The notes: generated by a model not told the origin, from the sequence alone. A DNA stretch of 64,000 bases from Brachybacterium sillae (GCF_025028335.1 NZ_JAFEUW010000001.1:1550001-1614000), one strand, 5' to 3'. Shown: positions 8,608-18,226, counted from the stretch's first letter. A program made the numbers and translations.

Positions 8608-9624
8608 TCAGTCACGCAGCCAGCGACTCCATTTCTCCAGCCTGTGCTCCGCCTCCACCACGCGCACGGTGCCGCTGGCGGAGCGCATCACCAACGACTG
8701 GGTGACCAGTCGGCCGTGCTCGAAGCGCACGCCACGCAGCAGCTCCCCATCGGTGATTCCCGTGGCCGCGAAATAACAGTTGTCGCTCGTGACCAGATCC
8801 CCGGTCGAGTAGATCCGCTCCACATCCAGACCGGCCGCGCGGGCTTTCTCGCGCTCCTCGTCGGAACCGGGCGCCATCCGCCCCTGGATCATCCCGCCGA
8901 TCGCCTTGATCGCACAGGCCGCGACAATCCCCTCGGGGGTGCCGCCGGTTCCCAGCAGCATGTCGACGCCGGTGCCGGGTCGGGCCGCGGCGATCGCCCC
9001 GGCGACATCGCCGTCCATGATGAACTTCACGCGGGCGCCGGCCTCGCGGATCTCCCGCACCAGGCCTTCATGGCGCGGACGGTCCAGAACACACACCGTC
9101 ACCTGGCTGATCGGCTTGCCGAGCGCCTCGGAGACGGCCCGGATGTTGTCAGCCACCGGTCGAGCGAGGTCGACGGCCTCCGCGGCTTCGGCCCCCACCA
9201 CGAGCTTGTCCATGTAGAACACGGCCGAGGGGTCGAGCATGGAGCCGCGCTCCGCCACGGCGAACACCGACAGGGCGTTCGGGTACCCCATGGCCGTCAG
9301 GCGGGTGCCGTCGATCGGGTCGACGGCGACGTCGACGTCGGGGCCGGTGCCGTCACCCACCTGCTCCCCGTTGAACAGCATCGGGGCCTCGTCCTTCTCC
9401 CCCTCACCGATCACGACGGTGCCGTTCATCGCCACGGTGTCCATGAAGGCGCGCATGGCGTCCACGGCGGCGCCGTCCGCGGTGTTCTTGTCGCCGTGGC
9501 CCACCCATCGGCTGCCGGCGATGGCCGCGGCCTCGGTGACGCGCACCAGCTCCATCGCCAGGTTGCGGTCGGGCGCGGTGGGGTCGGTCGGGGTGGCGGG
9601 GGTCGGGGCGGGGCTGGTGCTCAT
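8608..9624 (-). CDS. glpX: Class II fructose-1,6-bisphosphatase
   Basis: This 338-residue enzyme removes the 1-phosphate of fructose-1,6-bisphosphate in gluconeogenesis. GlpX motifs are clear: [32 protein letters not shown] (metal-binding Glu residues) and [13 protein letters not shown], followed by [16 protein letters not shown] near residue 230. It is full length for the family. The ATG at 9624 follows a GAGGGAGAACCC ribosome-binding region. It is the only FBPase in the window, and the GAPDH at 49267-50766 may serve the same pathway. Confidence 0.96.
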   Translation of the reverse strand: MSTSPAPTPATPTDPTAPDRNLAMELVRVTEAAAIAGSRWVGHGDKNTADGAAVDAMRAFMDTVAMNGTVVIGEGEKDEAPMLFNGEQVGDGTGPDVDVAVDPIDGTRLTAMGYPNALSVFAVAERGSMLDPSAVFYMDKLVVGAEAAEAVDLARPVADNIRAVSEALGKPISQVTVCVLDRPRHEGLVREIREAGARVKFIMDGDVAGAIAAARPGTGVDMLLGTGGTPEGIVAACAIKAIGGMIQGRMAPGSDEEREKARAAGLDVERIYSTGDLVTSDNCYFAATGITDGELLRGVRFEHGRLVTQSLVMRSASGTVRVVEAEHRLEKWSRWLRD

Positions 9625-9839
9625 GGGTTCTCCCTCGAACGCTCGATCGGGTGACGCCGGGCGCTGTCGACGTCGACACCGCCGACGCTACCGCCCGGGG
9701 CGGTGTGCGTCACACCAGGGCGCGTGCGGCGGTTCCGGGGTCCCGGACGCCACCCCGGGGAGAGGTGGGGCTACGCTGACGCCACCGGTTCGCCGGCACC
9801 GTCCCCACCCCCTACCTACCTCTCTGACACGGAGCCGAG

Positions 9840-10775
9840 ATGCAGACCTTCACCCTTCCCAGCGCCGAGCTTGACGTGCCGAACGTCGTGTTGGGTCTCA
9901 TGCGGATCGCCGAGAAGTCCGACGAGGAGATCCGCACCCTGGTGCACACAGCCCGCGACGCCGGCATCACCTTCCTGGACCACGCCGACATCTACGGCGG
10001 CACCATGCACCGCTGCGAGGAGCGATTCGCCCAGGCGCTCCAGCTGAGCCCCTCGGAGCGCGAGCAGTGGATCATCCAGACCAAATGCGGGATCGTCCCC
10101 GACGGCCCCTACTTCGATTTCTCGTACGAGCACATCATCGAGTCCGTCGAGGGCTCCCTGCGGGCTCTGGAGACCGACTACCTCGACATCCTGCTGCTGC
10201 ACCGCCCCGATGCCCTGGTGGAGCCCGATGAGGTCGCGCGGGCCTTCGACGAGCTGCATGCGGCGGGCAAGGTGCTCCACTTCGGCGTCTCCAACCACAC
10301 CCCGCGTCAGATCGACCTGCTGCGCGCGAGCGTCGACCAGCCGATCGTCGCCAACCAGCTGCAGCTGTCGATCACGCATTCGCCGATCATCACCCAGGGC
10401 ATCGCCGCGAACATGCTCGGTGAGCAGCAGGCCGTGACCCTCGACGGCGGCGGCGTGCTCGACTACTGCCGCCTGCACGGCATCACCGTGCAGGCGTGGT
10501 CGCCGTTCCAGGCGGGATTCTTCGACGGCGTGTTCCTCGGCAGCGACAAGCACCCGGAGCTCAACGCCGTCATCAACCGCCTCGCCGCGCAGTACGAGGT
10601 GACGCCGGAGGCCATCGCCGTCGCGTGGATCACCCGCCACCCGGCGAACATCCAGGTGGTGCTGGGCACGACCACGCCGCAGCGCGTCACCGACGCCGCC
10701 GCCGGGTCGGACATCCGCCTGACCCGACCCGAGTGGTACGAGCTGGTGCGGGCCGCCGGCTGGAAGGTGCCGTGA
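9840..10775 (+). CDS. Aldo/keto reductase (YdhF-like)
   Basis: This 311-residue TIM-barrel oxidoreductase has the family start GLMRIAEKSDEEIRTLVHTA, the catalytic region FLDHADIYGG (Asp and Tyr), Lys in IIQTKCGIV, and the NADP-binding end VVLGTTTPQRVTDA. It reduces an unknown carbonyl using NADPH. Length and sequence style resemble the YdhF branch. The stop overlaps a possible GTG start of the downstream nitrilase gene (GTGA at 10772), which suggests translational coupling. Confidence 0.92.
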   Translation: MQTFTLPSAELDVPNVVLGLMRIAEKSDEEIRTLVHTARDAGITFLDHADIYGGTMHRCEERFAQALQLSPSEREQWIIQTKCGIVPDGPYFDFSYEHIIESVEGSLRALETDYLDILLLHRPDALVEPDEVARAFDELHAAGKVLHFGVSNHTPRQIDLLRASVDQPIVANQLQLSITHSPIITQGIAANMLGEQQAVTLDGGGVLDYCRLHGITVQAWSPFQAGFFDGVFLGSDKHPELNAVINRLAAQYEVTPEAIAVAWITRHPANIQVVLGTTTPQRVTDAAAGSDIRLTRPEWYELVRAAGWKVP

Positions 10776-10789
10776 CGGCCGGGCGGGGG

Positions 10790-11614
10790 ATGACCGTGCG
10801 GGTGGCGCTGGCGCAGATCTGCTCGGGGCCGGATGTCGCAGCGAACCTGGAGCTGGTGCGGCAGTTCGCGGCTGAGGCCTCGCAGGCGGGGGCACGGCTG
10901 GTCGTGTTCCCGGAGGCGACGATGCGGGCGTTCGGGCATTCCGCGCGGGACGTCGCCCAGCCGCTCGACGGGCCGTTCGCGAGCGCAGTGCGGGAGACCG
11001 CCGCGGAGCTGGGTCTGACGATCGTGGCGGGGATGTTCACACCGGGGACCGAGGCGGCGACCGGTGGGGAGGAGCGACCGCGGGTGCGCAACACGTTGCT
11101 GGTCACCGACGGGGTCGAGGTGCGGGGGTACGACAAGATCCACCTCTACGACGCGCACGGGTACCGGGAGTCCGACACCATCGAGGCCGGGGACACGCTT
11201 CTCCGCACCCGGGCCCGTGGTCTCGAGCTGGGGCTTGCCACCTGCTACGACGTGCGTTTCCCGCCGCTGTTCCTGGGTCTGGCACGGGCGGGTGCGCAGG
11301 CGATCGCCGTGGCGGCCTCCTGGGCCCCGGGCCCCGGCAAGGCCGAACAGTGGCGACTGCTGTGCCGCGCCCGGGCCGCGGACTCGACCAGCTACGTGCT
11401 GGGCTGCGGCCAAGCGGTGCCCGCGATGTCAGGTGTCGACGCGGTGGAGGGCGCACCGACCGGTGTCGGAGGATCTCTCGTGGTGGACCCGTACGGCACG
11501 GTGGTGGCCGAGGCCGGTGAGGCACCGCAGCTGCTGATCGCGGACCTCGACCCGGAGCTCGTGGCCCGCGCGCGTCGGGAGGTTCCGGTGCTCACGAACG
11601 CCCGGTGGGGCTGA
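10790..11614 (+). CDS. Carbon-nitrogen hydrolase (nitrilase superfamily amidase)
   Basis: The 274-residue protein carries the Glu-Lys-Cys triad of the family: Glu in VVFPEATMRAFG, Lys in YDKIHLYDAHG, and Cys in LATCYDVRFPPLF. Such enzymes hydrolyse amides or omega-amides; the closest style is the Nit2/omega-amidase or deaminated-glutathione amidase branch, but the substrate is not established. I start at ATG 10790 (MTVRVALAQ) because the family typically begins there; GTG 10772, overlapping the reductase stop and preceded by GGAAGG, is the alternative. It forms a two-gene unit with the aldo/keto reductase. Confidence 0.9.
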   Translation: MTVRVALAQICSGPDVAANLELVRQFAAEASQAGARLVVFPEATMRAFGHSARDVAQPLDGPFASAVRETAAELGLTIVAGMFTPGTEAATGGEERPRVRNTLLVTDGVEVRGYDKIHLYDAHGYRESDTIEAGDTLLRTRARGLELGLATCYDVRFPPLFLGLARAGAQAIAVAASWAPGPGKAEQWRLLCRARAADSTSYVLGCGQAVPAMSGVDAVEGAPTGVGGSLVVDPYGTVVAEAGEAPQLLIADLDPELVARARREVPVLTNARWG

Positions 11615-11650
11615 GCGGGCCGCGGCGCCGGACCGGAGCGGGCCCCGCCT

Positions 11651-11748
11651 CCGTGACGTGCCACGTCCGTTCCAGAGAGTGGATCTGACGCCGCACGTCA
11701 CGGCCCGGGCGGAGCGACGCGGCCTCGAGAAACGTTCCCGCGGGAACG
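11651..11748. repeat. Two inverted repeats between convergent genes
   Basis: An 11-base inverted repeat (ccgtgacgtgc at 11651-11661, gcacgtcacgg at 11693-11703, 31-base spacer) is followed by the 16-bp palindrome cgttcccgcgggaacg at 11733-11748. They lie between the nitrilase stop (11614) and the stop of the leftward gene (11752). Transcription termination is the plain reading; the loop-less palindrome could also bind a dimeric protein. Confidence 0.55.
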
Positions 11749-11751
11749 CCG

Positions 11752-12219
11752 TCAGTCGACCGGGGCGATGTCCTTGGGCACCTCGGCGCCCTCGTCGTTG
11801 TCCTGCACCACGATGCGGATCGGGTCCACCCGCGCCCACACCTCGAACGCCACCGCGACCGCGAGCATCGCCAGACCCGCCCACAGGTTCGCGTTCACGC
11901 CCCCGGTCTTCTCCAGGTCGGCCGCGGAGTGCGCGAACAGGCCCATGAGAGTCAGCAGCAGGCCGAACAGGCCGATCAGGGCGCCGATGAAACGGCGGAT
12001 GTCGAAGGCCCCGACGTTCTCCACATGGGCTGTCCCGGGGGTGGTCCCGGAGGCAGTCTCCGAGGCGGCCACGGGGGCGCTCTCGGGGGCGGTCCCGTGG
12101 GCGGACTCGTGGCCCCCGCCCTGCACGGTGCGGCTTCCGGTCATGTCGGCCCTCCTCGGCTCGGCGGGATTCATGTCGCCGCGGTTCATGTCAGCACGAT
12201 GCGTGGTGTCGCGGCTCAT
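11752..12219 (-). CDS. Small two-helix membrane protein coupled to the SSS symporter
   Basis: The 155-residue product has a hydrophilic His/Met/Ala-rich N-terminus of ~70 residues and two transmembrane helices (RFIGALIGLFGLLLTLMGLF and LWAGLAMLAVAVAFEVWARV), then a short acidic tail. I do not recognise a family. Its ATG overlaps the stop of the upstream symporter gene by four bases (ATGA), so the two are translated together. A partner or stabiliser of the symporter, like the small membrane proteins paired with other SSS transporters, is an inference from position only. Confidence 0.7.
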   Translation of the reverse strand: MSRDTTHRADMNRGDMNPAEPRRADMTGSRTVQGGGHESAHGTAPESAPVAASETASGTTPGTAHVENVGAFDIRRFIGALIGLFGLLLTLMGLFAHSAADLEKTGGVNANLWAGLAMLAVAVAFEVWARVDPIRIVVQDNDEGAEVPKDIAPVD

Positions 12220-13913
12220 GCGAACACCACGTTCAGCAGGATGACGAGCACCAGACCCAGCGCGGCCATCGGCACCGGGCGCCGCCAGATCGGCAGGTCC
12301 GCCTCCTCCGGGTCCACCAGGTCGGTCTTCGGGGTCTCGGAGTACACCAGCCCCTTCAGCTCATGGGCGGGCTTCGGACGCGTCACCAGCGTCACCAGCA
12401 CCGACACCACGATGTCCACCACGAAGGCCGTGGAGGCGGCCACGAAGGCGAGACCCTGCCCGGGCAGGGTGAACGCGCCCAGGAACTCGGAGGACGCCCA
12501 CAGCGCCACGGCCGACAGGGTGCCGGCCACCAGGCCCGCCCAGCCCGCCGTCGGCGTCATGCGACGCCAGAACATACCCAGGATGAACGTGGCGAACAGC
12601 GGGGCGTTGAAGAACCCGAACAGCGTCTGCAGGTAGTCCATGACGTTGCTGAACGAGCTGGCGATCAGCGCGGTGAAGATCGCGACCACGGAGGCGACGA
12701 CCGTCGCGACCCGACCCACGCGCGTGTAGTGGTCGTCGGGCATCCCCGGCTTCACGTACTGCTGGTACAGGTCATAGCTGACGACGGTGTTGAAGGCGGA
12801 GACGTTCGCGGCCATGCCCGCCATGAACGCCGCGAGCAGTCCGGCGATCGCCACACCCAGCAGGCCGTTGGGCAGCACGTCGCGCATGAGCAGGAGCAGC
12901 GCGTCGTTGTACTGCACCCCGGTGGCGGCGGCACCGGCGGTGTCCCCCGTCATGGTGAGCTGCTTGAACTGGCGCATCTCGCTCACCAGCAGGGCCGCGA
13001 TCATGCCGGGCACGATCACGATGAAGGGGATGAACATCTTCGGGAAGGCACCGATGATCGGCGTCATCCGCGCGGCGGTGATGGACTTCGAGGCCATCGC
13101 CCGCTGCACCTCCACGAAGTTCGTGGTCCAGTAGCCGAAGCTCAGCACGAACCCGAGGCCGAAGACGATGCCGATCACCGACAGCACCGGGTTGTCGAAC
13201 CCGGAGAGCTGCTGGCCGGGCCAGGTGTGCAGCTGCTCGGCGCCGAGCATGCCGTCCCCGCGCACCGCCTCGGTGAAGCCGCTCCAGCCGCCGATCTTGT
13301 GCAGGCCGATGAGGGTGAGCGGCAGCAGCGCCGCCACGATCACGAAGAACTGCAGCACCTCGTTGTAGATCGCCGCGGTGAGGCCGCCGGCGCTGATGTA
13401 GAACAGCACGAAGGCCGCGGCGACCACCAGGCCCACCCAGAAGGGCCAGCCGAGCAGCCGATTCACGATCGTTGCCAGCAGCGACAGGTTCACGCCCGCG
13501 ATCAGCAGCTGCGCCACCGCGAAGGAGAGGGCGTTCACCAGGTGGGCGCCGGTGCCGAAACGCATCCGCATGAACTCGGGGACGCTGCGGACCTTCGACC
13601 CGTAGTAGAAGGGCATCATCACCACGCCGAGGAACAGCATGGCCGGCACCGCACCCACCCAGAAGTAGTGCATCGTCGGGAAGCCGTACTGGGCGCCGGT
13701 GGCGCTCATGCCCATGATCTCGACGGCGCCGAGGTTCGCGGCGATGAAGGCCAGGCCCGTGACCCACGCGGGCAGGGACCGCCCGGACAGGAAGAACTCG
13801 ATCGAGTTCGACACCCCCCGCTTGGCCCACCACCCCACACCGAGGACGAACAGGAAGTAGAGCGCGATGATCAGATAGTCGATCCATTGCGCGTCGAGAC
13901 GCAGGGGTGACAT
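12216..13913 (-). CDS. Sodium:solute symporter (SSS family)
   Basis: This 565-residue protein has about 14 hydrophobic helices, starting LDAQWIDYLIIALYFLFVLG, and the family regions FFLSGRSLPAWVTGLAFIAA and NLGAVEIMGMSATGAQYGFP typical of SGLT-like sodium/sugar carriers. It imports an unidentified solute, probably a sugar given the nearby sugar ABC transporter. The ATG at 13913 is preceded by GGAGCCTCCTCC; an in-frame upstream extension to 14114 is low-complexity and was not included. Forms an operon with the small membrane protein downstream. Confidence 0.9.
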   Translation of the reverse strand: MSPLRLDAQWIDYLIIALYFLFVLGVGWWAKRGVSNSIEFFLSGRSLPAWVTGLAFIAANLGAVEIMGMSATGAQYGFPTMHYFWVGAVPAMLFLGVVMMPFYYGSKVRSVPEFMRMRFGTGAHLVNALSFAVAQLLIAGVNLSLLATIVNRLLGWPFWVGLVVAAAFVLFYISAGGLTAAIYNEVLQFFVIVAALLPLTLIGLHKIGGWSGFTEAVRGDGMLGAEQLHTWPGQQLSGFDNPVLSVIGIVFGLGFVLSFGYWTTNFVEVQRAMASKSITAARMTPIIGAFPKMFIPFIVIVPGMIAALLVSEMRQFKQLTMTGDTAGAAATGVQYNDALLLLMRDVLPNGLLGVAIAGLLAAFMAGMAANVSAFNTVVSYDLYQQYVKPGMPDDHYTRVGRVATVVASVVAIFTALIASSFSNVMDYLQTLFGFFNAPLFATFILGMFWRRMTPTAGWAGLVAGTLSAVALWASSEFLGAFTLPGQGLAFVAASTAFVVDIVVSVLVTLVTRPKPAHELKGLVYSETPKTDLVDPEEADLPIWRRPVPMAALGLVLVILLNVVFA

Positions 13914-14066
13914 GGAGGAGGCTCCTGGGGAGGGGCAGGGACGGAACGGAACGGGCGCGGCGCGGGCCCCGCGGGGCGGACCCTCGGGATGCCGTGGCGC
14001 GGGCGTTCCTCGGTTCCTCGATGCTACCCCAGGCCCGAGGATCTCCGGGCCCCCTGCGCCTCCACT

Positions 14067-14162
14067 TGATGTGCCCTGTCCGTTCCCGAACATGGAACGG
14101 ACAGGGCACATCACGGGCCCCGTGGGGCATGGGGGATCCCCACCGGGCCCCGTGGGGCATGG
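14067..14162. repeat. Perfect 20-bp inverted repeat followed by a 30-bp-period direct repeat
   Basis: The arms tgatgtgccctgtccgttcc (14067-14086) and its exact complement (14094-14113) flank a 7-base loop. Right after it, cgggccccgtggggcatgg occurs twice (14114-14132 and 14144-14162), each copy with an inner gccccgtggggc palindrome. The block is between the small gene at 14209 and the symporter gene, both leftward. A strong terminator for the upstream operon is likely, with the extra repeats unexplained. The remaining ~150 bases before the symporter start hold no gene. Confidence 0.75.
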
Positions 14163-14208
14163 AGGGCCCCCACCAGGCCGTCGTCACGCGCGCCCGGCGG
14201 ACGCGGGA

Positions 14209-14412
14209 TCAGGGCTGGGTCTGCACCTGCTCCACACCGGCCGGGGCCTGCGCCTCGGGGGCGTGGTCGGCCGGGGCGAACGCCCCGAAGAGGGAGCCCC
14301 CGATCAGCAGCGCGCCGACGACGACGCCACCGCAGCCGCAGCAGCCGGGCAGAAGGATCGGGAACGGCACGACACGGGGCCGACGGCCGGGCTGGGGGGC
14401 GGGGTAGGTCAT
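14209..14412 (-). CDS. Small Cys-rich membrane protein, hypothetical
   Basis: The 67-residue product reads MTYPAPQPGRRPR, then one hydrophobic stretch starting with a Cys/Gly cluster (PGCCGCGGVVVGALLIGGSL), then a Pro/Ala-rich acidic tail. The start could also be a GTG three codons upstream (14421). I recognise no family. It follows the ABC permease gene in the same direction after a 50-base gap. Confidence 0.45.
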   Translation of the reverse strand: MTYPAPQPGRRPRVVPFPILLPGCCGCGGVVVGALLIGGSLFGAFAPADHAPEAQAPAGVEQVQTQP

Positions 14413-14472
14413 GGGGATCACGTCTCGGATCGGGATCGGTCGACGGGGATGGACAGGATCGGGATCGGTCGG

Positions 14473-15525
14473 TCAGCCCTTCACGGCGCCGATGAGCACG
14501 CCCTGGGTGAAGTGCCGCTGCACGAAGGGGTACACCAGCAGGATCGGCACCAGCGCCAGCACCACGATCGCCATCTTCACGGCGAGACTCGCGGGACGCT
14601 GGGCGCCGTTCACACCGGCCGGCATGAGCTCCGATCCGGGCAGCTGCACCCCCTCCAGCACGTAGCTCCTCAGCACCATCTGCAGGGGCCATTTGCCACT
14701 GTCCTGCAGGTACAGCATGGCGTTGAAGAACGAGTTCCAGTACCCCACGCCGTAGAACAGCGCCACGACGGCGATGACGGCGGTGGACATCGGCAGCACG
14801 ATCGTGAGCAGGATCCGCAGCTCGCTGGCGCCGTCGATCCGCGCTGCCTCGAGAATCCCCTGGTCAAGGCCCTGGAAGAAGGACCGCAGGATGAGGATGT
14901 TGAAGGCCGACACCGCCCCCGGGAGGATCAGCGCGAGATAGCTGTCGATCAGCCCGAGGTTCGAGACCACCAGGTAGGTCGGGATCAGACCGGCGGAGAA
15001 GAACAGCGTGACCAGGAAGAAGCCGAGCAGCGGCCGGTGCAGCACGGTCCCGGTGCGCGACAGCCCGTACGCCGCCAGCACCGACACCGCCGTCGACAGC
15101 ACCGTGCCGGCGGCCGTCACGGCGAGGCTCACCAGCACGGAGCGGGTCACCACTCCCCCGCCGAGCACGCTGCGATACGCCGACAGCGTCAGCTCTCCGG
15201 GGATCAGCACCATGCCGCCGGCGCGCTGGATCGTCGCCTCGGTGGAGAACGACGTCAGCACCACCGTGTACAGCGGCAGCAGCACCGCGAGGGCCACCAG
15301 CAGCAGCACAAGACCCCGGCCCAGGCGCTCCGGCAGCGGCGGTGCCTCCTGCCAGATGGGGCGCTGGGCACGGACCCGGGCGCCGCGGCGGGAGCGCCCG
15401 GTGCCCCGGCGGGTGGGATCACCGCGCCGCCCGGCGGGATCACCGCTGCGGTCGGCAGTGCCGGCGCCGCGGCGGGCGGTCTCGGCGGCTGCGAGGGCCT
15501 CCGGATCGTTCGCGGGTGTGCTCAT
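14473..15525 (-). CDS. Carbohydrate ABC transporter permease (LplC/MalG type)
   Basis: This 350-residue protein has a ~60-residue disordered Arg/Gly-rich N-terminus, then six transmembrane helices and the EAA loop EAARIDGASELRILLTIVLP that contacts the ATPase. It is the inner-membrane permease of a CUT1 sugar importer, and the sequence style matches the LplC/YtcP subgroup for complex or acidic oligosaccharides. The start ATG overlaps the stop of the upstream permease gene (ATGA). No ATPase gene is present; such systems commonly share a general MsmK/UgpC-type ATPase encoded elsewhere. Confidence 0.93.
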   Translation of the reverse strand: MSTPANDPEALAAAETARRGAGTADRSGDPAGRRGDPTRRGTGRSRRGARVRAQRPIWQEAPPLPERLGRGLVLLLVALAVLLPLYTVVLTSFSTEATIQRAGGMVLIPGELTLSAYRSVLGGGVVTRSVLVSLAVTAAGTVLSTAVSVLAAYGLSRTGTVLHRPLLGFFLVTLFFSAGLIPTYLVVSNLGLIDSYLALILPGAVSAFNILILRSFFQGLDQGILEAARIDGASELRILLTIVLPMSTAVIAVVALFYGVGYWNSFFNAMLYLQDSGKWPLQMVLRSYVLEGVQLPGSELMPAGVNGAQRPASLAVKMAIVVLALVPILLVYPFVQRHFTQGVLIGAVKG

Positions 15526-16571
15526 CGCCCCTCCCTCTGGTAGACCCCGGCCTCACCGGCCATGTGGGCGAGCTTGTTCGCCCCGAGCACCAGCAGCAGC
15601 GACACGACACCCTTGAGCAGCCCGGCCGCGGCCGCATAGGACCAGTCACCGCCGAGCACGCCCTGGTAGTAGACGTACGTGTCGAGCACTTCGGCGGCGG
15701 CCGGTCCGACGGCGCCGCGCTGCAGGATCATCTGCTCGAAGCCGACGGTGAGGGCGTCGCCCAGGCGCAGGATCAGCAGCAGCACGATCACGGGCCGCAG
15801 TGCCGGCAGGGTGATGTGCCACATGCGCTGCCAGCGGTTGGCGCCGTCCACCGCGGCGGCCTCGTAGTGCGAGGGGTCGATGGTGGAGAGCGCCGCGAGG
15901 AAGACGATCATCCCCCACCCGGCGTCCTTCCACACCGCCTGGCTGGTGACCAGGAACAGGAAGGTGTCGGGGTTGGTCATGATGTCGATCGGCTGGGCAC
16001 CGATGTCCCGCAGCACCCGGTTCAGCAGCCCGGCGCCCCCCAGCAGCTGCTGGAAGATCGTCACCACCAGCACCCACGAGAAGAAATGTGGCAGGTAGAC
16101 GATCGACTGGATGGTGGTGCGCAGCCACGGGGACAGCACCGAGTTCAGCAGCAGCGCCAGGGCGATGGGCACCGGGAAGTAGAAGACCAGCTGGAACGCC
16201 GTGATGGCGAGGGTGTTGCGCAGTGCCTCCCAGAACGTGGGGGTGGTGAACACCCGCTGGAAGTTGGCCCACCCGATCCAGGGGCTCCCGGTGATGCCGG
16301 TGTACGGGGAGTACGACTGCCAGGCGATAACGTTGCCGAGCATCGGCACGTACTGGAACACCAGCAGCAGCAGGGCTGCGGGCAGCACCATCCACAGCAG
16401 CGGTGCGTCCCGACGCAGCCGCACCCGCAGGGGCACGCGGCGACGCAGCGGGGCCGACGGGCGGCGCGCCGCGGCTGGGGACGGGGCCGACGCCGCCGGG
16501 GCCGACGCCGCCGGGGCCGACCCGTGGGGGCGGGTCGGCTCCGGGGCGTCGTGAGAAGAGCGCGCGCTCAC
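15522..16571 (-). CDS. Carbohydrate ABC transporter permease (LplB/MalF type)
   Basis: The 349-residue permease has an Ala/Pro-rich N-terminal tail, six helices, and the EAA loop EAAAVDGANRWQRMWHITLP. The conserved segment IAWQSYSPYTGITGSPWIGW marks the LplB subgroup. It pairs with the downstream LplC-type permease, with which it overlaps by four bases; its own ATG overlaps the stop of the binding-protein gene (16568-16571), so all three genes are translationally linked. Confidence 0.93.
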   Translation of the reverse strand: MSARSSHDAPEPTRPHGSAPAASAPAASAPSPAAARRPSAPLRRRVPLRVRLRRDAPLLWMVLPAALLLLVFQYVPMLGNVIAWQSYSPYTGITGSPWIGWANFQRVFTTPTFWEALRNTLAITAFQLVFYFPVPIALALLLNSVLSPWLRTTIQSIVYLPHFFSWVLVVTIFQQLLGGAGLLNRVLRDIGAQPIDIMTNPDTFLFLVTSQAVWKDAGWGMIVFLAALSTIDPSHYEAAAVDGANRWQRMWHITLPALRPVIVLLLILRLGDALTVGFEQMILQRGAVGPAAAEVLDTYVYYQGVLGGDWSYAAAAGLLKGVVSLLLVLGANKLAHMAGEAGVYQREGR

Positions 16572-18226
16572 TGGCCGATCTCGTCGAGAACGGCCTGGTA
16601 ATGCTCGCGCATGCGGTCACCCCCGGAGTTCTTCCAGGTGGTGACGGCCTTGTCGAAGTCCTCCATGGTGCGGCGGCCGCGGGCGACGTCCTTCTCCAGG
16701 TCGTACATCGGCTGGTCGAGCGTGGCGTATTCGACCGGTCGCACCACCTGGTGCCCGTAGAACGGGCCGTCGACGACGTACGCCATCTCGCCCTGCATCC
16801 ACTCGCAGTACGCCTTCACGTGCTCCGGGTCGGTGGCGTCGAACTTCGCGACCGGGCCGGTGACCAGGGTGCCGAGCACACCGGGGTGCTGTTCGCCCAG
16901 CGCGTCGGTGGGCACCGGCACGCCCTTGTCGTCGCGGGTGAAGTGCACACCCTCCTTGCCGAAGTTCACCAGCTCCCATTCGGCGGTGCCGAACGGGGCG
17001 GCCAGGTAGTCGGCGATGCCGAGCAGCTCTTCGATCCGGGCGGTGTCGTCGCTCTTCTTTAGGAAGGAGAAGAAGTTGGCGGGGGCACCGCGGTACCGCA
17101 GCGGCTTCGCGTCCCCGGCCGACAGGCCCGACAGCGGCGCCATGTCGAACTGCGGGTTGCTCTCGCGCACCCGCTTGCGCATCTCCGTCCAGGCGCCGAT
17201 ACCGTCGTAGTGCAGCGCCACCTGACCGGACTCGAAACGCTGCTTGGAGTCGCCGGCGTCGGCAGCGGCCTCCGGGTGCACGTACTTCTTGGCGTACAGC
17301 TCCCGCTGGAACTCCAGCGCCGCCCGGTACTCCGGGGTCTCCCACCGGTACTGCAGGGCGCCGTCCTTGACCCGCCAGTCCGGCGGGGCGCCGAAGATCA
17401 GATTCGGGGCACCGACCCCCATGTCGTTGGTCGCCCAACGGTTCTGGTCGGGGTTGGTCAGCGCCTTGCACACCTCCAGGAACTCCTCGGCGGTGGTCGG
17501 GGCCTCCACCCCGGCGGCGCCGAACAGGTCGGGGCGGTGGAAGATCGCGTCAGTCACGGCCTCACCGGGCACCGGCAGGCCGTACAGCTTGCCGTGGAAG
17601 ATGCCGAAGCGCCAGGCGTCGGTCGGCAGGTTCGCAAGGTTCTTCCAGCGGTTGATCTTGTCGCCCGCCAGGAACGGGGTGAGGTCCTGGAACAGCGCCT
17701 CGACGGCCTGGTCGAACCGCGCCGGCGGGTTCCACCCGAACACGCCCACCCAGTCGGCGACGTCCTTCGGGGAGGCGAACACCGCGGCCTGCTTGTCGCG
17801 GTAATCGTTGCCGGTGGTCATCTGGAACTGCAGGGTCGATCCGAGGGCCTCGAACAGCGTGCGGGTGTAGTCGTTGTCGAGGTCGTCCTTCACGCCACTC
17901 CAGGTGGGGACCATGGCGGTGAAAGTCTGACCGGTGCCGGGCTTCTTCTCCACCGTGGTGGGGCGCTCCGCCGGGTAGCTGGTGTACCCGGGGGTCGAGC
18001 CGTCCTTCCCGGGGATGTCCGGGGTCGGGGCGGTGGTGTTCTCCGTGTATGCCGGGAGAGCGGCCTCCTCCACCTCGGGAGCGTTCTGCTGCGCCTGGTC
18101 GGCGGAGTTCGTCCCTCCACCGCAGGCGGCCAACAGCGGGAGCCCGGCGAGGCCGCCGAGCACCAGGCGCCGGGAGGCACCGGGCTGCGGGGCCGGGGGA
18201 CGGGGGAAGGGGGTGGAGCCAGTCAT
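16568..18226 (-). CDS. Extracellular solute-binding lipoprotein (LplA type)
   Basis: The 552-residue protein begins with a signal that has twin arginines (SRRLVLGGLAGLP) and a lipobox LLAAC, so it is a Tat- or Sec-exported lipoprotein. The rest is a large (LplA-size) sugar-binding fold with many Trp/Tyr residues. It should capture an oligosaccharide for the two permeases encoded downstream. The ATG at 18226 has a near-perfect ribosome-binding site (GAGGAGG). The operon may feed mannoside-containing glycans to the alpha-mannosidase encoded nearby, which is now broken; this link is inference from distance and subgroup only. Confidence 0.92.
   Translation of the reverse strand: MTGSTPFPRPPAPQPGASRRLVLGGLAGLPLLAACGGGTNSADQAQQNAPEVEEAALPAYTENTTAPTPDIPGKDGSTPGYTSYPAERPTTVEKKPGTGQTFTAMVPTWSGVKDDLDNDYTRTLFEALGSTLQFQMTTGNDYRDKQAAVFASPKDVADWVGVFGWNPPARFDQAVEALFQDLTPFLAGDKINRWKNLANLPTDAWRFGIFHGKLYGLPVPGEAVTDAIFHRPDLFGAAGVEAPTTAEEFLEVCKALTNPDQNRWATNDMGVGAPNLIFGAPPDWRVKDGALQYRWETPEYRAALEFQRELYAKKYVHPEAAADAGDSKQRFESGQVALHYDGIGAWTEMRKRVRESNPQFDMAPLSGLSAGDAKPLRYRGAPANFFSFLKKSDDTARIEELLGIADYLAAPFGTAEWELVNFGKEGVHFTRDDKGVPVPTDALGEQHPGVLGTLVTGPVAKFDATDPEHVKAYCEWMQGEMAYVVDGPFYGHQVVRPVEYATLDQPMYDLEKDVARGRRTMEDFDKAVTTWKNSGGDRMREHYQAVLDEIGQ

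Noticed and set aside
12363-13910. Long plus-strand frame opposite the SSS symporter
   Set aside because: It is an antisense shadow: His/Arg/Gly/Gln rich, no hydrophobic or family motif, and the symporter on the other strand is clear.
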